Part shown: one piece after another, positions 24,801-35,712 of the stretch
Position numbering within the stretch: position 1 is the first letter of the stretch
Layout: every line of letters starts with the position of its first letter
Origin: Oscarella lobularis
Taxonomy: Eukaryota > Porifera > Homoscleromorpha > Homosclerophorida > Oscarellidae
Assembly: GCF_947507565.1 (NCBI RefSeq)
Contig: NC_089193.1
Location: forward strand, 372,001 to 436,000
Length of the DNA stretch: 64,000 nucleotides
Reading direction: 5' to 3'
Notes under the pieces: generated by a model
Told to the model about the DNA's origin: nothing
Seen by the model: only the letters and a program-made list of their open reading frames with translations
The model's database searches: none
Translations under genes and position numbers: made by a program

Positions 24801-25001
24801 GGCAGGGAAGTCATTCCATGTAGAATCGCTACATGTATTTCACCTCTTTTTCAGACTCTTGGGAATATCAGTCAGAAATTTAGCTAAACATTTTAATTCG
24901 TTTAGAGAATTACTAAATTTATCAAATAAAATTCTCTATGACGTATCTTTTTCCGAAGGCTTGAGAGTCCTATGCGTTAGGGTGCATGATTTGATCGAAA
25001 G
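24564..25001 (+). CDS. Amino-terminal exons of a gene of unknown type
   Basis: Exon 1 (24564-24688) starts with ATG and ends at GTAAGG; exon 2 (24855-25001) follows a pyrimidine-rich acceptor and joins in frame, giving about 90 residues. The joined region reads as a compact helical domain (motifs AGLLYDDV, LLGISVRNLAKHF, RVLCVRVHDLIER). No domain name is recognised. I found no convincing third exon; the sequence downstream holds a kinase relic on the opposite strand and a tyrosinase relic. It is probably a truncated gene. The 15550 copy shows exon 1 was duplicated with R1. Confidence 0.55.
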
Positions 25002-25229
25002 GTCTATTCGTTCTGTCATTGGGATCGACGCACCAATGCCGTGCCAAGGTGTCAGAAGTCACTATCTCACCAAGACTAATCTACAACATTCAAATCTAAA
25101 ACATCATCCTGTACACTTTATATATATATATCTTAATTAAAACTTTTACTCTAGGTTGATCAATCATTTTATGTGAATGTTCTATACTTTTCATAAGATT
25201 GATTTGGAGAAAAGACAAAGATACACTCA

Positions 25230-25516
25230 CGTAGAAGAAAATTCCTTTCCATTTTCAAATCGTTCCTTTTGTTTCAGCAAAGTATCTAACCTGCTTGGCC
25301 CAACAGTCGGATTCTGGACGTCAACCATATGTCGCTTGAGAATACCATGACGAACGCTTGCTCCTGAGCCATTCTCTTTTTTGGTGTTAGACTCTCTCTC
25401 GTCATCATTTAATTAATTAATTAAATGAATCAATGTCATGCCAAGACTATAGATATCTGCCGCTTTTGTGTTGTGCTGGTTAGGTTGAAGCCTCTCCGGA
25501 GTGACGTAATCACGAT
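25230..25516 (-). pseudogene. Protein kinase C-lobe relic
   Basis: Read on minus from 25516, the translation gives DYVTPERLQ...TKAADIYSLGM, the APE-loop to subdomain IX segment of a protein kinase, followed by a hydrophilic tail (about 60 residues). A TTAATTAATTAATTAA tract near 25411 puts a TAA in frame just after SLGMTLIHL. Upstream catalytic motifs are absent. It looks like the missing C-terminal half of a TKL-type kinase such as the one truncated at 29973, though on the opposite strand. Confidence 0.6.
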
Positions 25517-25534
25517 GTAAACAAATCCTTTCTA

Positions 25535-26616
25535 ACTACAGAGAAGGAGAGACGAAACGCGACGAGTGCAATCGTGTTTGCACGTGCACGAGCAGCAGTT
25601 GGTCATGCTGTCGCGAACGCATGGAATTCACGTCGATGACTGTGAAGGAAAGACGGCGCTATATTCAAACAGTTTTAAACGCGACAACAAATTCAAAGTT
25701 CAACAACTTTCTGAAGGCGAATAAAGAAAAATTTTAACGCGACCTACCAGGTCTTAACCTGTTTAGCCCATTTACATTTCTATTCAGTCAGCGTCAATTC
25801 CTCACGGAATACGAAGACTTCCTACGAAAAATCGACTGCCGCGTTACAGTACCTTACTGGGACTGGAGCGTTGTGGGTCAAGATCCTTACAGCTCGTCCG
25901 TGTGGGGCGGAGAAGATTACCAGCTTGGTGGCGACGGCGTGGGAAAATCGTCTTGCGTTCAAACTGGACCTTTTCGCGCGAAAATTTATTCGTTTGACCC
26001 TGGAAGGTGTGTTAAACGGAACTTCTCCGGGACGTTTCCGGGACCGGTCGAAATAGCTCGTCTACTTGCATTACCTGCTGAGAGGTTCGAGGATTTGGAG
26101 CTTAGTCTTCGTGTCAATTTAGACTTATCAGTGCACTGTCTTATTGGAGGAACAATGTGTTCTCACTCCGCTTTTTATACACCGGAGTTAGCGCTTCACG
26201 CTGCCTTCATCGAAAAATTGCTGAGAGATTGGGAATTAAACAATTCTCTGTATCACGGAGATGGACCGCTTCAAATTGCTGTCTATCAGTTAGGAAGTTC
26301 TTCTCTAATAGTGTCTGACTCTTGGACAAAGATTTGCTACAGAGAAGGAGCTAAAGTTCACAGAGTTTTGCAGTCGCTGAGCGTCGAAGAACTCGAGAGA
26401 ATTCCACGTAAATCTTTCAGTGACTTGAGCTCTAAAGCATTGAGTTTGATGAAGTCTGGAGAGGAGGAGATGAAGAAAGCAAATGAGATGAATGAATTTC
26501 TTCATTTAGGTACGACACCAATGAGAAATTGCACCGGTGCGACGAAGCGACTCTCTGACGAATCAAAGGGCTGTTTGCCTTTGAATGAGACAATGGCTCA
26601 ATTGGGACTTGTTTGA
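25535..26616 (+). pseudogene. Tyrosinase-family relic lacking the CuA site
   Basis: The downstream part has clear tyrosinase features: RVTVPYWDWS, a CuB region with VHCLIGGTMCSHSAFYTPELALHAAF, and a Cys-bearing tail, ending at 26616. The upstream part (from about 25540) keeps a Cys-rich segment and KERRRYIQTVL, typical of the start of the domain. Between them a TAA interrupts the frame near 25736 and most of the CuA region is missing. Where other tyrosinases have WHR.FL, this one reads SQRQFL, so a copper-ligand histidine is replaced by Gln. A functional copper oxidase is therefore unlikely. An unannotated intron could hide the stop but would not restore the lost histidines. Confidence 0.7.
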
Positions 26617-26650
26617 GATAACAAATGGGGTCGCAACTGCAATGTAGCTA

Positions 26651-26930
26651 CTAGCATGATGTTTCCATGTTTTTTTGCTCACCTCCGTATGCATTCTTTT
26701 TCTGCGCTGCGCTTGATTTTTGCTGACTCTTTGAACGCTCATGAAACAGATAAAAACCTCTTATAATCCGGGCACTCTTCCTGGTTACATTAATTGTCAA
26801 ATAACTTTCACGTCGACATTTCGTTTCCGAGAGTGAGAGATATCTCGGCTGTAGAAGTAAAATTACCGTATTGCTAGTAAACGTGGGTCGTTCTGTAGCT
26901 TTTCGAATTAATCTATTTTGTTTCACGTTT
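26651..26930 (+). repeat. Duplicated 3' flank, copy 2
   Basis: Direct repeat of 22711-22980, beginning CTAGCATGATGTTTCCATG. Differences are small indels and substitutions. It lies 35 bp after the tyrosinase stop. Confidence 0.8.
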
Positions 26931-27386
26931 TAATGGTATTTTTTATTTTTGCTAGACTTTTGATCTGTCACTGGCTTAAGCAAAACGATGACAGCGAGCA
27001 CCAACCAGAAAGCGAGCTAGAAGAGACGTGCCGATGCCCGTTTCCGCCACCGTTCGGCTTCGAAGCTCTGCAGTCCAATCAAACCAAAGAGAAAAGAAGA
27101 GGACTTTCATCGAAGGCCAAATGCTTCTGAGAGAAGGAGAGGAGGAGAGTCTAATACATTCTCGCCTGACTACTCTACTCGCGTCACGTGAAGGGTCAGG
27201 TGACCTGACTACGTAACACAGGCATTTCGAGATCGTTTCGTCGTTCTTCGGCGTTTCTCGGCTTGCCTGTCCTCCAAGTAGGTTGAAGAGAGTGTCATTT
27301 AGCCATATTGTTCTGCGCGCATGGTCTAATCTATCTCGATAGCGCGTTTCGTTGCACGATCGCAAAACAACGAATTAAGCCAGAAA
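26931..27386. other. Spacer and 5' flank of kelch-kinase gene
   Basis: No supported coding exon; overlapping open frames on both strands lack motifs. The presumed promoter of the gene starting at 27387 lies here. Confidence 0.4.
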
Positions 27387-29973
27387 ATGGCCAGCGCCGC
27401 ACTTCCAGATTCTCGATTCGATCACGAAAGTGCGTTGAATGGCGACGACTTGTACGTCTTCGGCGGCAAGACGGCTGACAACGGATATTTTTTTCCCCGG
27501 GAGGAAATCTGGACTTGTAACGTTCGCGATAAGAAGTGGATTTGTCGAGTCGCCGAAGGAGACGACATTTCTCCGCCCTGCAATGGAGCACAAAGCGTGG
27601 TCATTGATGGGATCATTTATTCGTACGGTGGTAGATTAAATAATTGGGGCGGTGATCTTGAAGATGTGTTTGGATTGAATCCCCAAGAAATGAAATGGCT
27701 TCGAATAGCGACGCCTCCTGATGAGAAGAAACCATGGAAACGTCACGAAGCCTGTTTGTGGGCAATTGGAGGACGATTCATTATGTTTGGAGGAGGTTGC
27801 AACCGTATTCCTCAAGATCATCGTCAATTAGGAGCCAAAAGCGACTGGGAAGTGAATGATGAGCTTTATGAATTTATTTTTGAGAAGAATAGAGAAAAAG
27901 GTCCATCGAATGAGTTGAAACTCGAAAGTTTTTTCAATCATTGAATACTAGGATACTGGTCGGATCTTCGACTAGACGGCCTTAAACCTAGCGGACGCCG
28001 CCGGGCTGCCACCGAAACAATAGATCGACATCGGGGCTTAATTCATGGAGGGTACCAAAAATATGAATACGTGACCGATTCGTTTGTCATTGATTTAAGA
28101 GCAAAGGTAAAATTTCCCTGTCAAGGCTGAAGATTAATTGTGAAATCTTTTAGCAATGGATTCCAATCAGATTTAGTCCAGCCCCGTCTGATCGATCACA
28201 TCGTAGAATTTGTCGATTGCCACATCCAGGACTAAAGGAAAGGAATCGCTTCTATTTAGTTGGCGGGAAGATGAAAGAGAAACACTTTGACCACGCCTTT
28301 GTTCTTGACTTCGACAGCGGAGAATCTCACGAAGTAAGGAATTGGCGAGAGATTCATGAGTAATAAACTGGTCTCTAGATTCATTTATGCTTGGACATAG
28401 AACCTATTTGGCTTCACACTCTTCATTCCGTAAGCAGCGGAGACGAAATTTTTCAAGTCTTCGTTATGGGTGGAAGAGAGTCTGGTGGAAATTTATTGAT
28501 CTTTTGATTGACTTCACTTTTCGTAATGATATCAAAGTTAAGTACAGTAGCAGTTGGTCTAACATTTTTCCTAGGCATATCAGTTAAAAAGGAAAGGTTT
28601 GAATCAAAGTACGTTCTTCACGATTTGCCTTACTTACGTATAAACGTAAATATATTTAGACTAGCGATATCAAAAGTTCCGAATGAGACAGCAAGTGAAC
28701 GGTAAATAAAATAGGAAGATTTCTTAATTAATTATTTGTATGTATGCACACAATTTCTAGGTCACAGTTGGAAGAGCGGCTCCAAGTTTTGCAACAGGAG
28801 GCTGCAGAAGCTCAATAATAAAATGTGCAACTCAAAAGCAGCTTTGCTGCGCAGCGGTACAAAACACTATAACCAGATAATGTTTTGTTATTGTTATTAC
28901 CGCTAAACTGTAGACTCGCCATTGAGAGAGATACTGCTCGAGCTCTTAGAGACTCTAATAATCGCCTCACAGAGGACCTGAACGAGCAGAAGTATAGTAA
29001 CACCTGCAAAGAATGTTTTTAGCTTTCGATTACACTTCTGAAATTTTCAGAACTTTACGTTTCATTCTTGAAGAAGAAAAGGCGAAGTTAGCTGAAACCC
29101 TTAAGGAGTCGACGTGTCATACAGAAAATTTGGTTTTAGAGCGGCGTGTTCTTTGCAACAGCGAACTAACCGACGGGATAACGTTCTATTTAGTTCCGAG
29201 ATGGAAAGGCATTGCGAGTCCCTTCAGGCACAAGTGGAAAGTTTGAGGTTTACATGTATGTGATTGTCAAACCGAAAACAAGTAATTTTAAATAAAACAG
29301 CAGTAACTGTAGAAACGAATGTCGTCGTCTTGAAACCAAAAAGACAAACAAAGATAATGAACTTCAAGCTGAAATGTAAACTTTGCTTTATATAATTGTC
29401 TGAACGGTTAACTTTTTGATAGGAGAACAGCCGAGGAATTTGAAAGAGACCTTAGCAAATTCAAGGACGTACTTAGCATTACTGCAGACCAAGTTACTCT
29501 AACGGATGAAAAACTCGGCTCTGGAGCATATGCAGGTGGAACGAAATTATCCTAATTACACGCTTTATCTTACTAGTTACACGTTAGACGTCATTATTGG
29601 TCGCTGGCACGGGATTTCAATAGCTGTGAAGAAATTCCACGCTCTCATCACTACCCCAGCAACGATTCCGTTATTTCAGAGAGAAGTTCTTGTAGCGAGT
29701 CGACTCCATCATCCCAACATCATCCGTGTATGTGGTGCTGTGATGGAAGAAAGAATCCCATTTCAAATTGTTTCTGAATTGCTCGAGGGATCGGTCAGCG
29801 AACTGATCACTGCCGCTCACTTATCGACATCGTATCTCTCTTCTTTCGAGCAGCTTTCCATCGTCGTTCAAATGACGTCTGCTATTAATTATCTTCATGG
29901 ACTCAAACCTTGTCCCTACGTTCATGCTGACATTCGTATAGGATCTGCCTCTTCGGATCAAGATATAAAATAG
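27387..29973 (+). pseudogene. Kelch - coiled coil - TKL-type kinase, truncated
   Basis: The kelch half is read from 27387-27900, 27952-28106, 28154-28333 and 28379 onward, in phase (motifs DDLYVFGGK, IIYSYGGR, FYLVGGK, FVMGGRESGG). Coiled-coil exons follow near 28761, 28916, 29050, 29313 and 29424 (QLEERLQVLQQEAAEAQ, EEEKAKLAETLKE). The kinase N-lobe spans 29424-29533 and 29588-29973 (LGSGAYADVIIGRWHG, ISIAVKKFH, a YVHADIR catalytic-loop start). Two defects: a TGA at 28505-28507 inside the fourth kelch exon, and loss of everything after the catalytic loop (no DFG, no APE). It is likely a pseudogene or a truncated product. Parts resembling the missing C-lobe occur at 25230-25516 and 55625-56090. 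Confidence 0.65.
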
Positions 29974-30282
29974 CGTAATATGAGGTGGGAAACAAATCCG
30001 AAAGAATCAATTCACCTGGACACTGGTATTTGCGTTTAGTCTCCCTTGAAGAAAGTAAAACCCTTGAAGAAAGCAAAAACACAAGGGTCTGGCGAACTAC
30101 AACTGATTTATTGGAGGTTCTAAATCAGCAGCATAAGCGTCTCGCCAAAAAATAAATATGCGACAAGGCGCGTCATACTAGTACCATGGTACTGTAATAT
30201 GAACGTAGCTCATTCGTGTATCGCTCTCTGCTCGTGTTATGAACTTTGAAAGAAACTCACTTTACAGGATAGCGTCACACCC

Positions 30283-30362
30283 CATAGCAACACTTCCCTC
30301 AGCAACACTTCCCTCAGTAACACTACCCTAAGCAACACTTCCCTAAGCAACACTTCTGTCGC
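30283..30362. repeat. Short tandem repeat, 15-bp unit
   Basis: About five units of AGCAACACTTCCCTC with small changes, in the spacer between the kinase relic and the TSP1-VWA gene. No coding content in 29974-30660 was recognised. Confidence 0.75.
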
Positions 30363-30670
30363 AACGCTGTTTAAGTAACTGATGAGTCCGTATATACTTT
30401 AGGTAGCTTACCTGCTCTATATTCTAGAACAGTTTGTTGCACTCACACGTCTCGAGCTACGAGGCTCTAGAGACAAACGCGTGCATTTTCTGAATCGCAG
30501 AAACGCCCTTCCACTCCAGATTTGTCCGTCACCTTGTCCTAGGTAATAGGAAACAAAACAGTCCACTGCGAAGACGATCAACAGGACCTGGATCTGACCG
30601 TGTTTGTAAACGAATAGTCAGTTCCTATTCGATTACGTTTCCTAAGCGACCGCAGGAACTAGTTTTCAGC

Positions 30671-30677
30671 TATAAAA
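30671..30677 (+). promoter_or_regulatory. TATA box of TSP1-VWA copy 1
   Basis: TATAAAA lies 48 bp before the start codon, in sequence shared with the intact copy at 60236-60244 (TATATAAAA). The surrounding promoter is conserved between the two genes, including CGATTACGTTTCCTAAGCGA about 35 bp upstream. Confidence 0.6.
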
Positions 30678-30724
30678 CCTTGCAGAGTAAAACTATCTCA
30701 GTACAGAGCTATCAGCTAGCCAAA

Positions 30725-31918
30725 ATGAAGTGCGTCTTTCTCGTCGCTGCGATCATTGGACCAGTCTTCGGTTTGGACGACGCTCTTGTGGCTCGTCTGT
30801 GCAAGTCGACGTTCGGGCGAAAATATTTGGGAAGCCGATGCGATTCCTATTTATCCCCGTGCCGCGTTTCTGAATGGTCTTCATGGAAACAATCTGCAAC
30901 GGAGATGGTGTACGCCGCACGTTGCCCCAGTAACTATCTAGGTGTGGACGAACGGACTCGACAAATTGTGTCCACGGGAAAGAACTGCCCGCCGTTGAGA
31001 GAGACGCGCAATCTGACTGACTGTTAGTCCATACGAAATACTGTTTATGTTTCTAAACCTGCCTTGCAGGTCTGAGTAACGTGATGGTGGACTCTGTCAG
31101 TGCTATCAAACTTAGTCGAGCCCTTGGCGATGACGTTGATCCTGCTGCCGCGGGTGGTCCGCCAAGTCCGAACGCGAAGACAAGAACCATCACGAATGAA
31201 ATAGGAAGGCTCCTATCTCGTTCTGGGCGACGCAAACGTGACCCATCTTCCCCCTGCACGTGTCCTTGCTCTGAAGGCGCCAGTCAGGTCGAACGCGATT
31301 TGGTTGTCGTAGTCGACAGCTCTGGCAGCATATCTGGTGACGAATTTAACAAAGCTGTTGAAGCTTTGGTCAATTTGCTCTTACATCTATGTCATTTCAG
31401 CAGTCCTTGCATTGGGAACGACATTACCAGGCTGGCTTTACTTGCATTCTCTTCAGGAGTTGAAGTCCTTGTTGACTTCAATGCGTTTAAGCAAAATTAT
31501 AGGGACGTGAACAAGCTTGAAGATCTAATACGACGTTTACCGCACCTACGCCGAGGAACAGCAGCAGGTAAAGCCCTCGAAATGGTCAGAGATCAAATTC
31601 TGAAGGTGAACGCGGGCATGTAGTCAAAAAACGATAATTGTTCTTACTGATGGACAAAGCAATTGGAACTCTAGACCAGGACCGGTCGCGGACAGCATTG
31701 CTGAAGAAATTCCTGGGATAAAAATAATAGCGCTTGGCATAGGCTCGGGGGTAAACAATGACGAGCTTAGAAGCATGACTAAACACACGAATGACGAAAA
31801 CATCTTGGTTGAAGGATTTGAAGACTTTCTTGCCGTTGTTAATTCTATCATTCTCACTGCTCAATTCCGTGGATGTCAATCAGTGACAGATGGCGACGTC
31901 TTCAACAAACGCCGCTGA
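30725..31918 (+). pseudogene. TSP1-VWA secreted protein, copy 1, frameshifted
   Basis: Exon 1 30725-31022, a 47-bp intron, exon 2 31070-31918. It encodes a signal peptide (MKCVFLVAAIIGPVFG), a TSP1-like module (VSEWSSW), a dibasic run GRRKR before a Cys cluster, and a VWA domain with the MIDAS motif DSSGSIS. Relative to the paralogue at 60292, eight bases are missing after 31620, creating TAG at 31621-31623. The rest of the VWA (IIVLTDG onward, to 31918) remains readable in another frame with few changes, so the break is recent or the truncated product is still expressed. It could also be a sequencing or assembly error. Confidence 0.75.
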
Positions 31919-32150
31919 AGAGCATTGACAACGCGCTTTGCTGATTATGTTGATTGTTTAGAGAAGTTGCTACGCGTTACCGTGTTTCTCGTGTTTCTTA
32001 TCGCTGACTGCATGCTGCTTTGCCTCTCACTGTCTCGTTTACGTCAATATATAAGCACTTTTAAACCAATACTCAATTAGTCCGCTTAGCGATTGTAATA
32101 GGTAGGTGAATGCCAAGTATTGCTGGCTGGCTAGAGCCGACTGTATACAT

Positions 32151-32169
32151 GGGGGGGGGGGGGGGGGGG
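32151..32169. repeat. Poly-G tract (19 G)
   Basis: A run of 19 G at the right edge of the duplicated block that holds TSP1-VWA copy 1. The equivalent place after copy 2 (about 61758) has only seven G, so this tract is unstable. Its length may be inaccurate. Confidence 0.85.
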
Positions 32170-32548
32170 AGGTTCCAAATACTCATCGACCCGGAGTTGA
32201 CTCTAACAATATTGCGCGTAGAGGCGGCGCACATTCCTGTCTATTGGGGCCCATTAGGCGTCAAGTGGGGGCCGATCGACTAAGGTGAATTGGAATCCAT
32301 TGAGGAAAATGGGCCCATTTTTGCGTCGCATTATGGCTCACTCTGTTCGATCGGAGCCTGGTGACGACTGGGGGGCCCAATGGGGCATATCGCGGCCCCA
32401 AATCTGACGTTGTATTCTAAAGCTCCTTTTCCCGGGTGGCAACAAACTGTTTGCCAGGCCGGGAAAGCACCTCATGGAGTCGAAATAAGGCGAAGAAGCG
32501 ATTCGCGTCTACCGTGCGTTAGCATGCGTCTACCGTTTTCCGTCACAC

Positions 32549-34070
32549 TGTCGAACCAGTATAATAGATCACCGGTATAAAAGATCACTGCGTCATCGTG
32601 ACGTAGAGGTACGTATGAATGACGTCACCATATGCCGCGGTCCCTCTCCGTCTTCGATTCGGTCTCGAGCAATTTCGTTCGTGAAGACGATTCTCGAGCC
32701 TAAATAGATTCAGCGAGTACGCTCTCACGCTGATCTTTTATGCCGGTGATCTTTTTTACCGCCGGCATAACAGATCACCGGTATAAAAGACCAGTGCAGT
32801 GCATGCCTTTCTGAGACAGCGACAACAAATTCATTATGGTTTGGACACACTATGCGCATGATCACTTATGCAGCCGGCAGAAAAGAACTCCATAACCGAT
32901 AGATGCAATTCTGTTATTTAATTAATTTTTTAATTAAAGGTGACTGCATAGCAATATGTTGCCACATTAGTGTAAACTAGCACAACATCATCAATCACAG
33001 CAATAATTCGAGGCAATGATTGCTGCTGCAATCAAGCCGTTGTTTCTGCGGTGTCGTTTGTTGATATGCGAAAATTCAAGTTTTTATAGTTACATCTATC
33101 GGTAGTAAACGCCATACTTCACCGATCATTGCAACGATTGTTATTATGGTTGGTTAATTAAAGTGCAAGGTAGAATTAACTAAAATTTGCCGAGAAACAT
33201 TCTAAAATGCGTGAAAATTTTTTATGTAGAAATGGATCGCGGCACTGTTTCCAAAAGTTATTCTGCAGTAGGAGTAGGGAGCATCCGCAATTAGGGCGAT
33301 GCAGCCTCACGGAAGTAGAACTAGCTCCCCTAGCATTTCATTTTATCAACGCTACATTTCATGCAGGAATAACGCACTACAGAATACAGTAACGATTACA
33401 ACATGCACTGATGAATTTTCATCACAAGGCATTGCAGCAGAAGTAACTACCGATGTGAGTATTCCAGCAAGCATTGTCGCAATCACTATTGCTGTTTCTG
33501 CTCTTTTATTTTGAAAGGAATACAGTAGAATCTTGTTAAATCCTATTGTTTTAGAAGCGCATACACTTGTTACTAATTCTAAAATTGTTCCAAGACAATT
33601 TTAAAAATGGTCTCAAAACAATTCTAAAATTGTCCCAAACCAATTTTCAAAATTGTCTCAAGACAATTCTAAAATTGTCTCAAGACAGTTAATTTTCTAT
33701 ACGTTAGAAGAACATGCACTAAGATCTGGAGATCTTTTCTGCCGGCTGCATAAGTGATCATGCGCAAAGTGTGTCCAAACCATAATGAATTTGTTGTCGC
33801 TGTCTCAGAAAGGCATGCACTGCACTGGTCTTTTATACCGGTGATCTGTCATGCCGGCGGTAAAAAAGATCACCGGCATAAAAGATCAGCGTGAGAGCGC
33901 ACTCGCTGAATCTATTTAGGCTCGAGAATCGTCTTCAAAAACGAAATTGCTCGAGACCGAATCGAAGACGGAGAGGGACCGCGGTATATGGTGACGTCAT
34001 TCATACGTACCTCTACGTCACGATGACGCAGTGATCTTTTATACCGGTGATCTATTATACTGGTTCGACA
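32549..34070. mobile_element. 1.5-kb element with 338-bp terminal inverted repeats
   Basis: The left arm 32549-32886 and right arm 33733-34070 are near-identical reverse complements, starting GTCGAACCAGTATAATAGAT. Each arm holds internal GATCACCGGTATAAAAGATC-type subrepeats. The 850-bp interior has only short open frames (33207-33514, ending in a hydrophobic stretch) with no transposase motif, plus a small tandem array at 33590-33690. A relic with the same subrepeats sits at 53690-53945. It is probably a non-autonomous DNA transposon; the family is unknown and no clean target duplication is visible. Confidence 0.8.
33590..33690. repeat. AATTGTCTCAAGACAATT tandem array
   Basis: About five diverged units, each itself a palindrome built on TTGTCTCAAGACAA, inside the mobile element at 32549-34070. 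Confidence 0.7.
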
Positions 34071-35712
34071 CACACCGTCTATAGGATGCAAGTCCTAAAG
34101 AAAACATTCCTTTGTCTTGTCTATAATTGCATCGGACCGTTTTATTCTCACCAAGCCAGCGTACAGAGTACCGCCCATTTGCTCTAACAGTTAGTCCGGC
34201 CGGCAAAGCGTAAAGCGGCGGTTCCTCCAAAAGGAGCCCCACCTCGATAATAATCCATCCGAAACCTCGTTCTTCTTCCCGGACAATTTCCCGTAAGGGA
34301 TTCGTGCGCAATTGGAGGGAGAAGGGGGCAAATCGTTGCTACAGCGTCCCATATACAACTCAACATTCTTCGCCCAAAATCGGGCAATGATGCATTGTCC
34401 CACACGGAGATGAAGCGGTAAGCACAACCCTCAGGGTCACTCTTCAGCTCTAGCGAACCTTTTTGTTTCCGCTTTGTTCCGGGTGTGCTTCTTGTATCCG
34501 GGACCTGCGACGAAGAAGATTCGAAGACAGAATCTCCGGCCAGGAAGGCCTGTATTGCTTCTTTGCAGGCGAATTTGCTTCAGAACGACGTAAAGTTTTT
34601 CTCCTCGCATAGCGGGTACCGGGAGAGACGCGCGAGTGGACACATGATTTAAAGATGTCTCGAAATCGCTTGCTGGCTCGCACCCCACTCGCAAAGTGCC
34701 TCAATCAGCTGCAACGGCAAAATTTGAGCGCTTACCCACCGAGCCTACGACAACGTGACGTCGTGGGATCGAGGAATCGCTCTCGACAGCGATCTTTACG
34801 GCCGCATCAATCAGGCAGCGCCTAGATAGGACTTTTGCAACCTCATCTTAAGACAAATAGACAAACGGACGCACTGGCGACGAAGAATGCTAAGGAAATG
34901 CCCGAAACGGGTTGGAAGAGTGAAAGGACCTCAAACTCGTTAAAGCGCGTTAGAGCACCGTATTGATATACCCAGCAATCCCTGTTTGATTGATGGCATT
35001 TCATTGCTTACCTTCTGGATACCGTGGCCGTGAAAATGAAAATATGACAAGCGGCGAATTTTCTCTACTAGCAAGCATTCCTAATTTAGAAGAATTACAT
35101 TTAGTTTGCAGAGATTTTTAAATGGCAGAAGACAGGTCTCCGACACATTTTATAATAGCAAAATTGAAATTGTTGTTCCTGTGTTCGTTTCCTTCTCTTC
35201 GAAGTTCGAAGAGACAGCAGGTACACGTAGTCAACAAATTGAGAAGTGGGCGGTGCTTATAGCGGACACGTGTACCCTAAAGTCAAAGAGAACCGAATAC
35301 ATCAGCTTCGCTCAATGTACGCTCTTTGCTTTGCTTTGAATAATCAAAAGAAGGCGAGTTCGGTGCCGAAAACCTTCCCATACTGGCACAGTAATTGTAT
35401 TCTGCTCGTTGAACCCTTGACCTTGCACGTGGCGAGGCGCAGCCTGTAGGTCTACTCTGACGTCGCACATTTGCATAAGTTTCAGCTGCCCAGTAGCACA
35501 AGCTGATAAATGACCGCCTGTAATTAGAAGCGACTTCACGTTAGGATTTTGAATAGTGGGAACGCCACTGTACGTGTAAATCGTTAGCCTAGACGTAAAC
35601 GGTCTTCTTTGAACTTTAGAAAAGTATGCATTCTATTAGTTATTCGAAATAACACCGGCGGTTTTGTCGCCTCCTCCCATTCCAACTGCAGACTACCCAC
35701 CGTGCTGGACGA
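34071..35712. other. Mostly non-coding; possible leucine-rich relic
   Basis: Minus-strand open frames at 34039-34704 show no domain; part of 34190-34260 resembles the tail motif of R2 repeats. Near 35060-35118 on plus the translation SLLASIPNLEELHLVC looks like one leucine-rich repeat but ends at once in TAA. A minus-strand frame at 35312-35560 is unrecognised. No complete gene is supported. Confidence 0.4.

Noticed and set aside
33207-33514. Possible small membrane protein encoded by the 1.5-kb element
   Set aside because: Only a short hydrophobic end, overlapping frames and no conservation to test; not enough for a CDS call.
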